From contig CAVWBH010000009.1 of assembly GCA_963753195.1 (NCBI GenBank), forward strand, positions 1,302,001-1,366,000: a DNA stretch of 64,000 nt, given 5' to 3'. Below are positions 7,639 through 17,127 of the stretch, piece after piece (within the stretch, counting starts at the first letter, position 1; each line of letters begins with the position of its first letter). This DNA comes from Palsa-504 sp963753195. GTDB lineage: Bacteria; Actinomycetota; Actinomycetes; Streptosporangiales; Streptosporangiaceae. The notes under the pieces are model-generated. The model was not told the origin of the DNA, made no database searches, and saw only the letters and a list, made by a program, of their open reading frames with translations. The translations under genes and the position numbers were made by a program.

Positions 7639-9204
7639 TCACGTACGACCGTGGCCAGGGTGTTCCTGTTCGGCTGGCACCGTCGGTGATTCGCCGGCCA
7701 GTGACTGGCCGTGCTGGCCCGGCAGGCTGGCGCCGGTGTGGGCCGGGCTTGCGGCGTGGCCGGCCCGGTCGGTCAGGGTCATCAGCCCGAGGACCGCGGC
7801 GACCGGGATCAGGGAGAACTGCGGCAGTTCGTACCGCCAGTCAAAGGGGGCGATGATGAACGGGGGCACGTCGATGAAGATGGCGCCGAGAGCGAAAAGC
7901 AAGGCGGGTGCGCGCAGCGTGGCGCGCCGGCCCGGACCGATCCCGGCCATGCCCGCCAGGCCCAGCGCGAGACCGGCGGCCAGCACCGGGCCGGGCACGT
8001 AGAAATCCCGGCCGTAGCCGCTCAGGAAATCGGCCAGCGCGGACTGCACGCGTGGGCTGCTGCGGGAGTAGGTAATCAGCGTGGCGAGCTCACCCTTCCC
8101 GCTCGGGAAGAACGTCTGGAAGTTGTGGTATCCGGCCGGATAGCCCTCGGGCCCGTCCCCGCGGACCGCGGAGAAGCTGTAGAGGATGTCGTCGGCCACC
8201 ACCTTGATGTAGGTCAGCGGCTGATGTTTGATGATCCGCCAATCGAAGTCGTCGACGACCTGGCTCTTGGCCACCCCATTGGGCGGCTCGAGAGTCACCT
8301 GCGGCGACTGCGGCGCCCACATGTAGAAGTCTGGATCGCGCTGCGCGGGCGGCTGCCGCGGGCACAGGTGCTGCTCGTACGAGGGCAGTGACAGGCTCTC
8401 GCAGTCGGCGAACTGCGCGATCCGCCCGTACATGAATTCGGGGCTGTAGTTGACGAAGTTGTATACCCCGAACCATGTATGGACCCAGACGAGGTAGCCG
8501 AGCACAGGGATCCCGCATCCGGCCAGCATCAGCCCCGCCCGGATCGCCAGCCGCCTCCAGGGCCGGATGACGACCACCAGGTAGAGCAGCATGGGGATGA
8601 TCACGACTAGGTCGGATTCCCTGATGATCGTGGCCGCGGCGATCAGCAGCCCGGCCGCGAGGGCCGCCTTCGGCCCGGCCGCCTCCCGTTTCCACACCAG
8701 TACGACCAGTGCCACTACGACCAGGAACGTCGCGCTGACGTCGGTGAGGATGTACTGCTCGATGTCGAGCTGGAGGGGATCGAATAGCACCGGGATGGTC
8801 GCCAGCGCGGCCAGCCAGCGCCGGGCGCCGAAGTGGACCAGCGTCGCGTAGATCAGCACCGCCGTGGCCAGCCCGAGCAGGTGCTGGATCGTCACGACCC
8901 AGGTCAGATTGTGGGCCAGCACCGCGGGGATGAGCAGGAACGAGTAGCCGACGGTCCGCAGCCAGTCCGGAATCCACTGTCCGTTGATGAAGCTGCTGGC
9001 GTACTGCAGGTACCGCTCGCTGTCCGGGAAGATCAGCGCCTGCTGATAAGCCAGCAGGACCACCGCCCGCAGCCCGGCGGCGCACACGGCAAAGACGGCG
9101 AACAGCCAGTGCTCGCGCACGGCACACCGGCTGCGTCTGGTCAGCTCACGAATAAGGTGCCGGGACGTGGCGAGCGTCGGGCGAGACCCGCGCGACGAAA
9201 CCAT
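7639..9204 (-). CDS. polytopic membrane protein, GT-C glycosyltransferase-like
   Basis: This 521-residue protein has a basic N-terminus followed by roughly ten hydrophobic segments, such as WLFAVFAVCAAGLRAVVLLA, TAVLIYATLVHFG and LVVIIPMLLYLVVVI. A hydrophilic loop at about residues 270-370 contains several Cys, Pro and Trp residues. PDSERYLQYASSF after the first membrane helix resembles the acidic loop of GT-C (PMT-like) glycosyltransferases, but no family signature is decisive. It probably acts in the cytoplasmic membrane on cell-surface glycans. It stands alone, divergent from the decarboxylase gene. A similar-style membrane protein lies at 50000-51658. Confidence 0.65.
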   Translation of the reverse strand: MVSSRGSRPTLATSRHLIRELTRRSRCAVREHWLFAVFAVCAAGLRAVVLLAYQQALIFPDSERYLQYASSFINGQWIPDWLRTVGYSFLLIPAVLAHNLTWVVTIQHLLGLATAVLIYATLVHFGARRWLAALATIPVLFDPLQLDIEQYILTDVSATFLVVVALVVLVWKREAAGPKAALAAGLLIAAATIIRESDLVVIIPMLLYLVVVIRPWRRLAIRAGLMLAGCGIPVLGYLVWVHTWFGVYNFVNYSPEFMYGRIAQFADCESLSLPSYEQHLCPRQPPAQRDPDFYMWAPQSPQVTLEPPNGVAKSQVVDDFDWRIIKHQPLTYIKVVADDILYSFSAVRGDGPEGYPAGYHNFQTFFPSGKGELATLITYSRSSPRVQSALADFLSGYGRDFYVPGPVLAAGLALGLAGMAGIGPGRRATLRAPALLFALGAIFIDVPPFIIAPFDWRYELPQFSLIPVAAVLGLMTLTDRAGHAASPAHTGASLPGQHGQSLAGESPTVPAEQEHPGHGRT

Positions 9205-9345
9205 GATCTTCAGCTAACCGCATGCGTGCCACCAGATGTGCCTTTTGTCGGCAACTGACCGGGCCGAGCGGTTACGCCCATTGAGTCATGGCCCGCAGGG
9301 AACCTAGCCGCGACGATCGTGGCCGATGGACGTACTGTCGAAGCC

Positions 9346-10683
9346 ATGGCCGCTGCGACCTCTGCGCCCCTTGAGGGCGACGACGCCTTCTGGGCCGATG
9401 CTGACCGGCACCTGATCCGCTACGCCGGCGCCGGCGCGTTCACCCCCGCGATCATCGACCGCGCCGCCGGAAGCTTCCTGTTCACCGAGGACGGCCGCCG
9501 GATCCTCGATTTCACCTCCGGCCAGATGAGCGCGATCCTGGGTCACTCGCACCCGGAGATCGTCGCCACCGTCACGCGGCAGGCGATGAGGCTGGACCAC
9601 TTGTTCAGCGGCATGCTCAGCCGCCCCGTCGTCGACCTGGCGCGCCGTCTGGCCGAGACACTGCCAGAACCGCTGGAGAAGGCGCTGCTGCTGACCACCG
9701 GCGCCGAGGCGAACGAAGCGGCCATCCGGATGGCCAAGCTCGTTACCGGCAAACACGAGATCGTCTCGTTCGCGCGTTCCTGGCACGGCATGACACATGC
9801 CGCCGCGGCGGCCACCTACAGCGCCGGCCGGAAAGGCTACGGCCCAGCCGCGCCCGGCAACTTCGCCATCCCGGCTCCGTACCGCTACCGCCCTGACTTC
9901 ACCACCGCCGACGGCGACCTCGACTGGCAGCGTCAGCTGGACTTCGGTTTCGACCTGGTCGACGCGCAGTCGGTCGGCAGCCTGGCCGCCTGCATCGTCG
10001 AGCCGATCCTCAGCTCCGGCGGCATCATCGAGCCGCCACCCGGCTACTTCACGGCGTTGCGGGACAAGTGCCGGGAACGCGGAATGCTGCTGATCCTGGA
10101 CGAGGCCCAGACCGGGCTGTGCCGCACCGGCACCTGGTACGCCTTCGAGCGCGACGGCATCGTCCCCGACATCCTCACCCTGTCCAAGACGCTCGGCGCC
10201 GGCCTTCCGCTGGCCGCCGTGCTGACCAGCGCCGAACTCGAAAAGGCGGCGCATGACCGCGGCTTCCTGTTCTTCACCACGCACGTCTGCGATCCGCTGC
10301 CGGCCGCCGTCGGGAACACGGTCCTCGACGTGCTGCAACGCGACCGGCTCGACGAGCGCGCCCGCCACCTGGGCGGCATCCTCCGGCAAGGCCTCGAGCA
10401 GATCGCGCAACGGCACGAAGTCGTCGGTGACATCCGCGGACGCGGCCTGCTGGCCGGGCTGGAACTTGTGGTCGACCGTCAGACCAAACAAAGTTCCGAC
10501 GAGCTGGGCGCGCTTGTCACCGGACGCTGCCTCGAACTGGGCCTGCACATGAACATCGTGCAGCTGCCCGGCATGGGGGGCGTTTTCCGGATCGCCCCGC
10601 CCCTGACCGCCACCGAGGACGAACTCTCGCTCGGCCTAGCCATCCTCGACCAAGCCATCAGCGACGCCGCCCGGCAGCTTTGA
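9346..10683 (+). CDS. dgdA: 2,2-dialkylglycine decarboxylase (class III aminotransferase fold)
   Basis: This pyridoxal-phosphate enzyme matches the Burkholderia 2,2-dialkylglycine decarboxylase closely along its length. It carries DFTSGQMSAILGH (the Gln near the substrate), the ring-stacking SWHGMT, the Asp in LDEAQTGLCRTG, and the Schiff-base Lys in TLSKTLGAGLPLAA at about residue 281. The characteristic C-terminal MNIVQLPGMGGVFRIAPPLT is also present. The enzyme decarboxylates dialkyl amino acids such as 2-aminoisobutyrate and transaminates pyruvate. The ATG at 9346 gives an N-terminus close to the family; a GTG at 9319 is also open. No dgdR-type LysR regulator is seen beside it. Confidence 0.88.
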   Translation: MAAATSAPLEGDDAFWADADRHLIRYAGAGAFTPAIIDRAAGSFLFTEDGRRILDFTSGQMSAILGHSHPEIVATVTRQAMRLDHLFSGMLSRPVVDLARRLAETLPEPLEKALLLTTGAEANEAAIRMAKLVTGKHEIVSFARSWHGMTHAAAAATYSAGRKGYGPAAPGNFAIPAPYRYRPDFTTADGDLDWQRQLDFGFDLVDAQSVGSLAACIVEPILSSGGIIEPPPGYFTALRDKCRERGMLLILDEAQTGLCRTGTWYAFERDGIVPDILTLSKTLGAGLPLAAVLTSAELEKAAHDRGFLFFTTHVCDPLPAAVGNTVLDVLQRDRLDERARHLGGILRQGLEQIAQRHEVVGDIRGRGLLAGLELVVDRQTKQSSDELGALVTGRCLELGLHMNIVQLPGMGGVFRIAPPLTATEDELSLGLAILDQAISDAARQL

Positions 10684-10817
10684 TAAGCCTCTAGGATTCC
10701 GGAGAATCGGATCCCCATCCTCGACAGGCACGGGTATCCGTCACCGACGAGGTGTTTTCGCCACATTGCGGACGGGTATCAGCCGGTCAATGCGCCTGGC
10801 ATATGGGGGTCATGTCC

Positions 10818-12695
10818 GTGAGCACGTTCCCGCCCATTGGCGACTACGCTTTCCTGTCCAACTGCGAGCAGAATTGCCTTGTCGCGCCCGACGGCGCGGT
10901 CGAATGGCTGTGCCTGCCGCGACCTGACTCGCCGAGTGTTTTCGGCGCGCTGCTCGATCGCACCGCGGGCGCCTTCCGGTTCGGCCCGGCCAACGCCCAG
11001 GTGCCGCAGAACCGCAGGTACGTGCCGGGGACCATGGTGCTGGAGACGACCTGGCAGACCCCGACGGGATGGCTGACCGTTTACGACCTCCTGGTCATGG
11101 GCCCGACCCCCCGCCAGCAGCGGCGGACCGATTATCACCGGGCGCCCACTGATTCCGGGGCCACCGGAGTTCTGCTCCGGCTGGCGACCTGTACGAGCGG
11201 CCGGGTCGAGGTGCTCGTGAACTGCGCCCCGCTCTTCGATTACGGCGCCACGGGCGGCACGTGGACCTACAGCGGCGAGGGGTACGACTCCATGCGGGCC
11301 GCCGCGCCCAAAGGAACCCTGGAGCTCAGTATTACCGGCACTATCCCGCTGGGCGTGCTGCGGGCCCGCTGTTACGGGCGCACCACGATCGCGGCCGGAG
11401 AATCGGCCTTCGTCGCCCTCTCCTGGGGAGAAAACACCCTTCCGGCTTCCCTGGAGGAAGCATCCAGCGCGCTGAGCCAGACCATCGAATTCTGGCGCGG
11501 CTGGCTGAGCACGGCGAAGGTCCCCGACCATCCATGGAGAATCTACCTCGACCGCAGCGCCCTGACCCTGAAAGGGCTCAGCTACTCCCCCACCGGTGCC
11601 ATCATGGCGGCCGCGACAACATCCTTGCCGGAAACGCCCGGCGGCGCGCGCAACTGGGATTACCGATATACCTGGATCAGGGATTCGGCGTTCATGCTCC
11701 GCGCGCTGAACCGCCTTGGCTACGACTGGGAAGCAGTCGAGTATTTCGCCTTCATCCTCGACGCCATCAGCGGCGGTGACCTCAACCGGCCGCTTGAGCT
11801 CCAGATCATGTACGGCATCGGCGGGGAACGAGATCTGACCGAACGGACCCTCGACCACCTGTCCGGCTACCGGGGAGCGAAGCCCGTCCGGATCGGCAAC
11901 GGGGCCTGGAATCAGCACCAGCATGACGTGTGGGGCATGATCCTGGACGCTCTGGACTACCAGTTCCGCCGCGCCGCTGATCAGATCGTGATGCCCGTAT
12001 GGGAGGGCCTCGCCGGGTTCGTCGATGCCGCCCTGGACAGCTGGCGTGATCCGGACCAGGGGATATGGGAAGTACGCGGTGACCCGAAACACTTCACTGC
12101 GTCCAAGGTGATGTGCTGGGTGGCGGCGGCCCGGGGGGCGGATCTCGCCCATCAACGCGGGGATGAGGAGCGAGCCCGGCGGTGGCAGGCAGGCGCGGAC
12201 GAAATCAAGGCCGAGGTGCTGGACAAGGGCGTTTCCAGCCGCGGCGTCTTCCGGCAGCACTACGAGACCGACGAGCTCGACGCGTCGCTGCTGCTCATCC
12301 CGATTATGGGTTTTCTCCCTCCGGAAGATGAGCGGGTCAAGGCGACCGTGCTGGCCATCGCCGACGAGCTGACCAAGGACGACCTGGTGCTCCGCTACCG
12401 GGTCGAGGGAACTGACACCGGCTTCGACGGCGAAGAGGGCACGTTCACCATCTGCTCTTTCTGGCTGGTGACAGCCCTCGCCATGATCGGCGAAACCAGG
12501 CGTGCGTACACCTTGTGCCAGAAGCTGCTGTCGTTTGCCGGGCCGCTGCTGCTTTTTGCCGAAGAGATCGACACCACCACCGGCCAGCACCTCGGCAACT
12601 TCCCGCAGGCATTTACTCACCTGGCCCTGATCGAGGCGGTGTCGCTGCTTATCGCGCTGGAGCCGGAAGGGCACAACTTCGCCTTCTCCTTCTGA
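10818..12695 (+). CDS. glycoside hydrolase family 15 (glucoamylase/trehalase type)
   Basis: The N-terminal beta domain begins IGDYAFLSNCEQNCLVAPDG. It is followed by an (alpha/alpha)6 barrel with the GH15 landmarks NWDYRYTWIRDSAFMLRAL, LELQIMYGIGGERDL, RIGNGAWNQHQHDVWG, GIWEVRGDPKHFTASKVM (the likely catalytic Glu) and FDGEEGTFTICSFWL (second catalytic Glu). Actinobacterial GH15 proteins of this length act on trehalose or alpha-glucans in the cytoplasm; no signal peptide is seen. The GTG at 10818 has GGGGG 8 bases upstream; ATG codons at 10803 and 10812 are alternatives with poorer spacing. Confidence 0.9.
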   Translation: MSTFPPIGDYAFLSNCEQNCLVAPDGAVEWLCLPRPDSPSVFGALLDRTAGAFRFGPANAQVPQNRRYVPGTMVLETTWQTPTGWLTVYDLLVMGPTPRQQRRTDYHRAPTDSGATGVLLRLATCTSGRVEVLVNCAPLFDYGATGGTWTYSGEGYDSMRAAAPKGTLELSITGTIPLGVLRARCYGRTTIAAGESAFVALSWGENTLPASLEEASSALSQTIEFWRGWLSTAKVPDHPWRIYLDRSALTLKGLSYSPTGAIMAAATTSLPETPGGARNWDYRYTWIRDSAFMLRALNRLGYDWEAVEYFAFILDAISGGDLNRPLELQIMYGIGGERDLTERTLDHLSGYRGAKPVRIGNGAWNQHQHDVWGMILDALDYQFRRAADQIVMPVWEGLAGFVDAALDSWRDPDQGIWEVRGDPKHFTASKVMCWVAAARGADLAHQRGDEERARRWQAGADEIKAEVLDKGVSSRGVFRQHYETDELDASLLLIPIMGFLPPEDERVKATVLAIADELTKDDLVLRYRVEGTDTGFDGEEGTFTICSFWLVTALAMIGETRRAYTLCQKLLSFAGPLLLFAEEIDTTTGQHLGNFPQAFTHLALIEAVSLLIALEPEGHNFAFSF

Positions 12696-12808
12696 CGTCA
12701 GGCCCCCGGGCAAGAAAGCGCTCCTGCAGGAGGCCTAGCGTCAGCGCAGGAAGCCGGGGCGGGACAAGCCCGCGGCACCCGGCTGGCAAACCACAGGAGG
12801 CGACCGGG

Positions 12809-13054
12809 ATGAGCGATGAGCAGGGCACTGAGACCAGTGGCACGGCCGGTGATCAGGGCGGCGAGGCTCTCCGGCGGGAGCTGGCCCCCAATATGCTCAA
12901 TCCGTCCGACCTGCCGCCGGGCTACCAGCTCGAGGGGCCCGCAGAGCCCGGGGCGCAAGCCGATGTCCCCGGCGTGCTGGGAGGCGCGGGCATCACCATC
13001 ACCTCCGAAGACGAGGACGAGCCCGACAACCGATGGTCCGAGCATCCCCGGTAA
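12809..13054 (+). CDS. small acidic protein of unknown function
   Basis: The 81-residue product is rich in Gly, Glu and Pro and has no transmembrane segment. LNPSDLPPGYQLEGPAEPG and a C-terminal acidic run ITSEDEDEPDNRW are the main features, and it is probably largely disordered. A perfect AGGAGG lies 8 bases before the ATG, which strongly supports translation. No family was recognised. It follows the GH15 gene by about 110 bp and is directly followed by a 15-bp tandem repeat that is not part of the frame. Confidence 0.65.
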   Translation: MSDEQGTETSGTAGDQGGEALRRELAPNMLNPSDLPPGYQLEGPAEPGAQADVPGVLGGAGITITSEDEDEPDNRWSEHPR

Positions 13055-13077
13055 AGCCTGCGGCAACCCGCCCGCCG

Positions 13078-13182
13078 CTCTCCGGGCCGCCGCTCTCCGG
13101 GCCACCGCTCTCCGGGCCGCCGCTCTCCGGGCCGCCGCTCTCCGGGCCGCCGCTCTCCGGGCCGCCACGCTCCGGGCGCACG
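13078..13182. repeat. 15-bp GC-rich tandem repeat
   Basis: Six consecutive copies of CTCTCCGGGCCGCCG, with one or two substitutions, are followed by a degenerate seventh. The array fills the space between the small acidic gene and the convergent VOC gene. The period of 15 keeps every frame open, which produces artificial ORFs such as repeated PLSGP or ALRAA. It is probably a slippage-prone intergenic minisatellite. Confidence 0.9.
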
Positions 13183-13188
13183 GCGGAG

Positions 13189-13551
13189 CTAGGAGCCGCT
13201 GATGCGCTCCCCGAGGGCGAGGCGGTGGCCGCCAGGGATCTCGATGACGAAGTCGCGCAGGCCCCAGGGGTGGTCGGTCAGCGGCGCGACGACGGTGGCG
13301 CCGCGGCGCTGGCAGCGGCCATACAGGTCATCGACGCCGGTCACGCCGATGTAGGCGGCGGTCGTCTGGTTCACGCCAGGGCTGGCCGCGCGGACGAGCG
13401 CGAGGCCGACCGCGTCGCGGCTGAGGAGGACCAGGCCCATGTCCTGCTCTTCCACCTCGACGGTGAAACCGAGCACATCACGCAGGAAGGCGGTGGCGGG
13501 CCCCAGGTCGGCCACCTCCAGATTGGGTCGGCAACTCAGCCACTCACTCAC
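13189..13551 (-). CDS. VOC-family (glyoxalase/bleomycin-resistance-like) protein
   Basis: This 120-residue protein has one vicinal-oxygen-chelate module pair: an N-terminal LEVADLGPATAFLRDVLGFT helix and strand, central YIGVTGVDDLYGRC, and C-terminal WGLRDFVIEIPGGHRLALGE with the Glu that ends many VOC metal sites. Members act as glyoxalases, dioxygenases or antibiotic-binding proteins; the specific role cannot be read here. It is a single gene on the minus strand, convergent with the small acidic gene. Confidence 0.85.
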   Translation of the reverse strand: MSEWLSCRPNLEVADLGPATAFLRDVLGFTVEVEEQDMGLVLLSRDAVGLALVRAASPGVNQTTAAYIGVTGVDDLYGRCQRRGATVVAPLTDHPWGLRDFVIEIPGGHRLALGERISGS

Positions 13552-13590
13552 GGGTGCATGCTACGCGCGCCGGCCGGGAAGATCGCCCTT

Positions 13591-14243
13591 GTGGATTCCG
13601 ACCATGTGGCTGAGCGGGCGCGGCAGCGCGCTCTTGTCCGCCGCGGTTATGACGCGATCTCGCTGGCCTATCGCGGTGATGACGGCGATGCGGCCGGTTC
13701 CTCCGCCGAGGATGTCAGCCGCTACGCCGGCTGGGCGGCGGAACTGGCGGCCTGCTGCGGCCCGGTGCCCGGGTTGTCGACCTCGGCTGCGGGGCCGGGA
13801 TACCGGCCACCCGTGAGCTGGCCGGACACGGGCTGCAGGTGCTCGGGGTTGATTTCTCCGTAGTCCAGCTGCAACGGGCACGGCGCCTTGTGCCCACAGC
13901 CCGCTTCGTTCAGGCCGATATGGCTGGCCTGCACCTGAGGCCGGCCAGCGCAGACGCCGTGGTGGCCTTCTACTCCCTGATTCATGTTCCGCTCGCGGAT
14001 CAGCGGGCATTGTTCCCGCGTATCCGCGGCTGGCTTCGCCCGGGCGGCTATCTCCTGGCCATCGTCGGAGCCCGGCAGTGGACCGGCACCGCGCCCTACC
14101 TCGGTGCCGACATGTTCTGGGACCAAGCCGATACCGCCACCTACCTGCGCTGGCTGCAGGCAGCGCGGCTGGCGCCCGTCTGGAACCGCTACATCCCGGA
14201 AGGAAACAGCGGGCATGCTCTCGTCCTGGCCGAAGCATCATGA
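13591..14243 (+). pseudogene. frameshifted SAM-dependent methyltransferase
   Basis: Two adjacent frames together give one complete class I methyltransferase. The first encodes LVRRGYDAISLAYRG to AGWAAELAA. The second carries motif I RPGARVVDLGCGAG, then LGVDFSVVQLQRAR, FVQADMAGLHLRP, YSLIHVPL and LRPGGYLLAIVGA, ending HALVLAEAS. The frames join near 13750-13752, where GCGGCCTGCTGCGG would read A-A-L-L-R if one base were added after GCGGC, so a single-base deletion is the simplest explanation. The GTG at 13591 or the ATG at 13558 may be the start. Substrate unknown. It is either a decayed gene or a sequence error. Confidence 0.75.
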
Positions 14244-14321
14244 CGACAGGCCAGCGGCATCCCGTCACGGCATGAGGGTAATCCGCTGTTGCTCGGCTGG
14301 CCGCGAGCGAGGCCGTCGCAA

Positions 14322-16985
14322 CTAGGTATTGGCTGCCGTGGCGTCTGCTTTCATTCCGTCGCCGATGCAGATGAAACCGGCGGCCGCGGCCATCGCCGCG
14401 CTCTCGCCGCCGGCGAGCTGCCGCTGGGCCTGGCTCAACGCTTCGGCCGCCCCGTGGCCGGCGGCCAGGTGCCGGTGGAAAGCGATCATCAACGGGGCGG
14501 TTTCGACATCAGGAACGGGCACCACGGACGCGATGAGCTGATGGGCGCCGAGCGACAGCAGGGTGGCGCCGAATCCGAGCAGCTCGTCACCGGTGCATAC
14601 CACCGGCCGGCCGCTGTCGCATGCCGCGAGGACCACCATCGGGGCCACTCGATCCAGTCTTTCCAGGTCAAAGACGGTGAGCGGCCCGTCGGCCAGCGTC
14701 AGGGAGGAGAACAGGGGATTGTCCGCGCGGACACGCCCATGTGCCGCCAGGTGCACCAGGTCGGCCCGGTGCAGGGCGGCCGTTACCGCCTGCACCGTCG
14801 CGGAGGATCCTTGCAGAGCCGTGGTGCGGTAGATGCCGGCCACGGCCTCGGCCTCGTCGCGGGCGCCGGGCAGGCCCGGGCCGGCCGCGACGGTGACCTG
14901 CCGCCGCCGTGGTGACTTCCGGCCGTGGGCGGCGTACCACAGGGCCGCTGACGGCGCCACGGTGACGGGGCGGCCCATGCATGACGGCAGGAGGGACCAT
15001 GACAGTGACTGAAGCGGGCCCGTCGGGATCACGACCAGGGGCCTGCCGCCGACCTGGCCGGCGAGCTGATCGAGCAGGGTGGCGTCCAGTTGTCCGCCGG
15101 CGTAGCGGAGCATGGTGACGGCCGCGGCTCGGCTGGCCTCGCTGACGTGATGGCGGCCCAGCCTGCGCAGGGCCGACGCGCTGTGGTCGATAAGGTTTCG
15201 CAGCGGGTCCATCGCGCCGATGTACCGCAGCCGGGCCCGGCCGTCCACCACGGTCACCGCGTGCAGCTCGCCGTCAAGCTGGATGAACTCCACGAGTGCG
15301 GCCTCCCCCAGCGCGGCGGCCAGGTCGGCCACCGAGACCGCCGGGGCAGGGTCGGCGATCCCGCTGTGCGGCTGCCTGCGGTAATGGTCGCGGATCTGAC
15401 GTTCGAGCGCGGCCTGGCGGCCGGCCAGATCGGCGCTGTGGCGGCCCGCATGCCGCAGTTCCTCCAACTCCGCGACGGTGACCCGGAGGCGGCCCAGCGC
15501 GGCCGCGAGCTCTGGATCTTCCGGCGGGCGGGCCGGCCGTGACAGCAGATGACGGGCGCGGCCCTCTTCCGCCCACATCAGGACACGGCCGGCGTGCCCG
15601 CTGGTGATCGCGATACGCAGGCCCAGGGTGGCCAGTTCGCTCCGGTGTCCTGCTGCGTAGGCCCGCAGGTCGGTCGCGGCCAGGGTGGCCCGGTTCTCGT
15701 CCAGGACACGCAGCCCGCTGCGGGCCGCGCCGACGGCACCGCGAGTGTTTCCGTTCGCCAGCCGCATCAGGGCCTCGGCATACCATGCGCGGCTTCGCAG
15801 CAGGGCTGGTCCCCGCCTGCGGCCCTGGCTGACCTGCCCCAGGAGCCGGGCGCCCTCACTCCGCCTGCCGCGGCCGAGGGCCAGCTGGCCTGCCACCAGC
15901 CGGGCTTCCAGGGCCGCCACGGCCCAGCCCGTGGTCATCAGGGCGTCCGCGGCCTGCTCGAACTGCCGCGCGGTGACCTGCGGCGGGCCGTCCTCGCTGA
16001 GGCGTGATGAGAGCAGCACGAACCGGGCCAGCGCGGTCCAGTGCGGCCGCTGCTGGCGGGCAAATTCACTGACCGCGCGCCGTGCCTGGCCCACCGCGTA
16101 GGCACTGTCGCCGTCGAGCGCGGCGGCCCGGGCGAGTATCAGCCGTGCCTCCGGGAGCACGATCTGCTGACCCTCGCGCTCGATCTGCCGGACGGCTTGC
16201 TCACCGGTTTGCCTCGCCTCTGAGAACAGGCGCACCGACAAGAGAAGTTCGCTGCGGTCGGCGAGGATGAAGCCCAGCCGTGAGCCAAGGGCCCGGAACC
16301 GCTGCTCCGCCAGGTCGAGATGGCTGAGCGCGGCCGGCACGTCCCCGCGAAGGGTTTCTACCCAGCCCAGGTTCTGCCGCACGAATCCAGCTGAAAGGCC
16401 CAGATCGTGCTCGTCGCAGAGGTCTTCAGCCTCCCGCAGGTCCCGCACCGCGGCGTTGAGTTCGTTCCGGTAACCGTAGATGACGGCCCGGTTGGACAGC
16501 ACCCGCTGGACCCAGACGTGATCGCCGGCCCGGCGAAGCGCCGGCAGCGCCCGGCGGAAACTGGCCAGTGCCTCCTCGGTCCGGCCTCCGAACTCCAAGA
16601 TGGCGCCGCGCTGTGCCTCGGCGCGGGCCCGCTCGACGCCGTCGAGGTCCAGCACCGCGGCGTTGATTTCACGGAGCGCCTGCCGTGACTGCCCTCGCCC
16701 GTTCAGCACGTAAGCCAGCGTCATCCGCGCTTCCGCCGCCAGGCTCGGCGACCCGGCACGGCGGCCCAGCGAAATCGCCGCGCGCAGATGCCGCATCGCG
16801 GTCGTGGCGTCGTCGATGTGCAAGGCGGCGAGCCCGAGAGCCCGTTCAGCGACAGCGGCCGCGGCGATATCGCGGGCGGCATTCGCCTGCGCGGCCACCA
16901 CGGCCGCGAGCGCCGCCGACTGGCCCGGGTCTGCCTCGGCCAGCCGGAGCGCCTCGCGTGCCTTGTCGGCCAGGGTGGTGGTCAT
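14322..16985 (-). CDS. TPR-repeat CHAT-domain cysteine protease
   Basis: In this 887-residue protein about residues 1-480 are tandem helical TPR-like repeats, such as ALGLAALHIDDATTAMRHLR and ALSHLDLAEQRFRALG. The C-terminal part is a CHAT (caspase-HetF-associated) protease with His749 in LVHLAAHGR and Cys789 in MVVLAACDSG, followed by the conserved GDELLGFGATLLSLGAHQLI. CHAT proteases are caspase-like, and bacterial examples such as those in type III-E CRISPR or gasdermin systems cut partner proteins. Its divergent neighbour is a subtilisin-like protease with a small partner across a 142-bp shared promoter region, suggesting one proteolytic system. Confidence 0.9.
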   Translation of the reverse strand: MTTTLADKAREALRLAEADPGQSAALAAVVAAQANAARDIAAAAVAERALGLAALHIDDATTAMRHLRAAISLGRRAGSPSLAAEARMTLAYVLNGRGQSRQALREINAAVLDLDGVERARAEAQRGAILEFGGRTEEALASFRRALPALRRAGDHVWVQRVLSNRAVIYGYRNELNAAVRDLREAEDLCDEHDLGLSAGFVRQNLGWVETLRGDVPAALSHLDLAEQRFRALGSRLGFILADRSELLLSVRLFSEARQTGEQAVRQIEREGQQIVLPEARLILARAAALDGDSAYAVGQARRAVSEFARQQRPHWTALARFVLLSSRLSEDGPPQVTARQFEQAADALMTTGWAVAALEARLVAGQLALGRGRRSEGARLLGQVSQGRRRGPALLRSRAWYAEALMRLANGNTRGAVGAARSGLRVLDENRATLAATDLRAYAAGHRSELATLGLRIAITSGHAGRVLMWAEEGRARHLLSRPARPPEDPELAAALGRLRVTVAELEELRHAGRHSADLAGRQAALERQIRDHYRRQPHSGIADPAPAVSVADLAAALGEAALVEFIQLDGELHAVTVVDGRARLRYIGAMDPLRNLIDHSASALRRLGRHHVSEASRAAAVTMLRYAGGQLDATLLDQLAGQVGGRPLVVIPTGPLQSLSWSLLPSCMGRPVTVAPSAALWYAAHGRKSPRRRQVTVAAGPGLPGARDEAEAVAGIYRTTALQGSSATVQAVTAALHRADLVHLAAHGRVRADNPLFSSLTLADGPLTVFDLERLDRVAPMVVLAACDSGRPVVCTGDELLGFGATLLSLGAHQLIASVVPVPDVETAPLMIAFHRHLAAGHGAAEALSQAQRQLAGGESAAMAAAAGFICIGDGMKADATAANT

Positions 16986-17127
16986 GTATAAGGCGAGTAA
17001 CCCACACCCGTGGCGGGTTGTCGAGTGCGATAGGCCCCGGAAATCGGCGCAGGGGTATCAACCACTCGCGCCGCTGCCTCCGGCAAGTTAAGCGGATATT
17101 TCACCGCTACGACGAGAGGCCAGACCC
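16986..17127. promoter_or_regulatory. divergent promoter region between CHAT and subtilase genes
   Basis: These 142 bases separate two divergent start codons and so must hold both promoters. GAGAGG precedes the plus-strand ATG by 8 bases. AACCC and GGGTT form a loose inverted repeat near 16999-17019. No clear -35/-10 pair was recognised. Confidence 0.4.
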
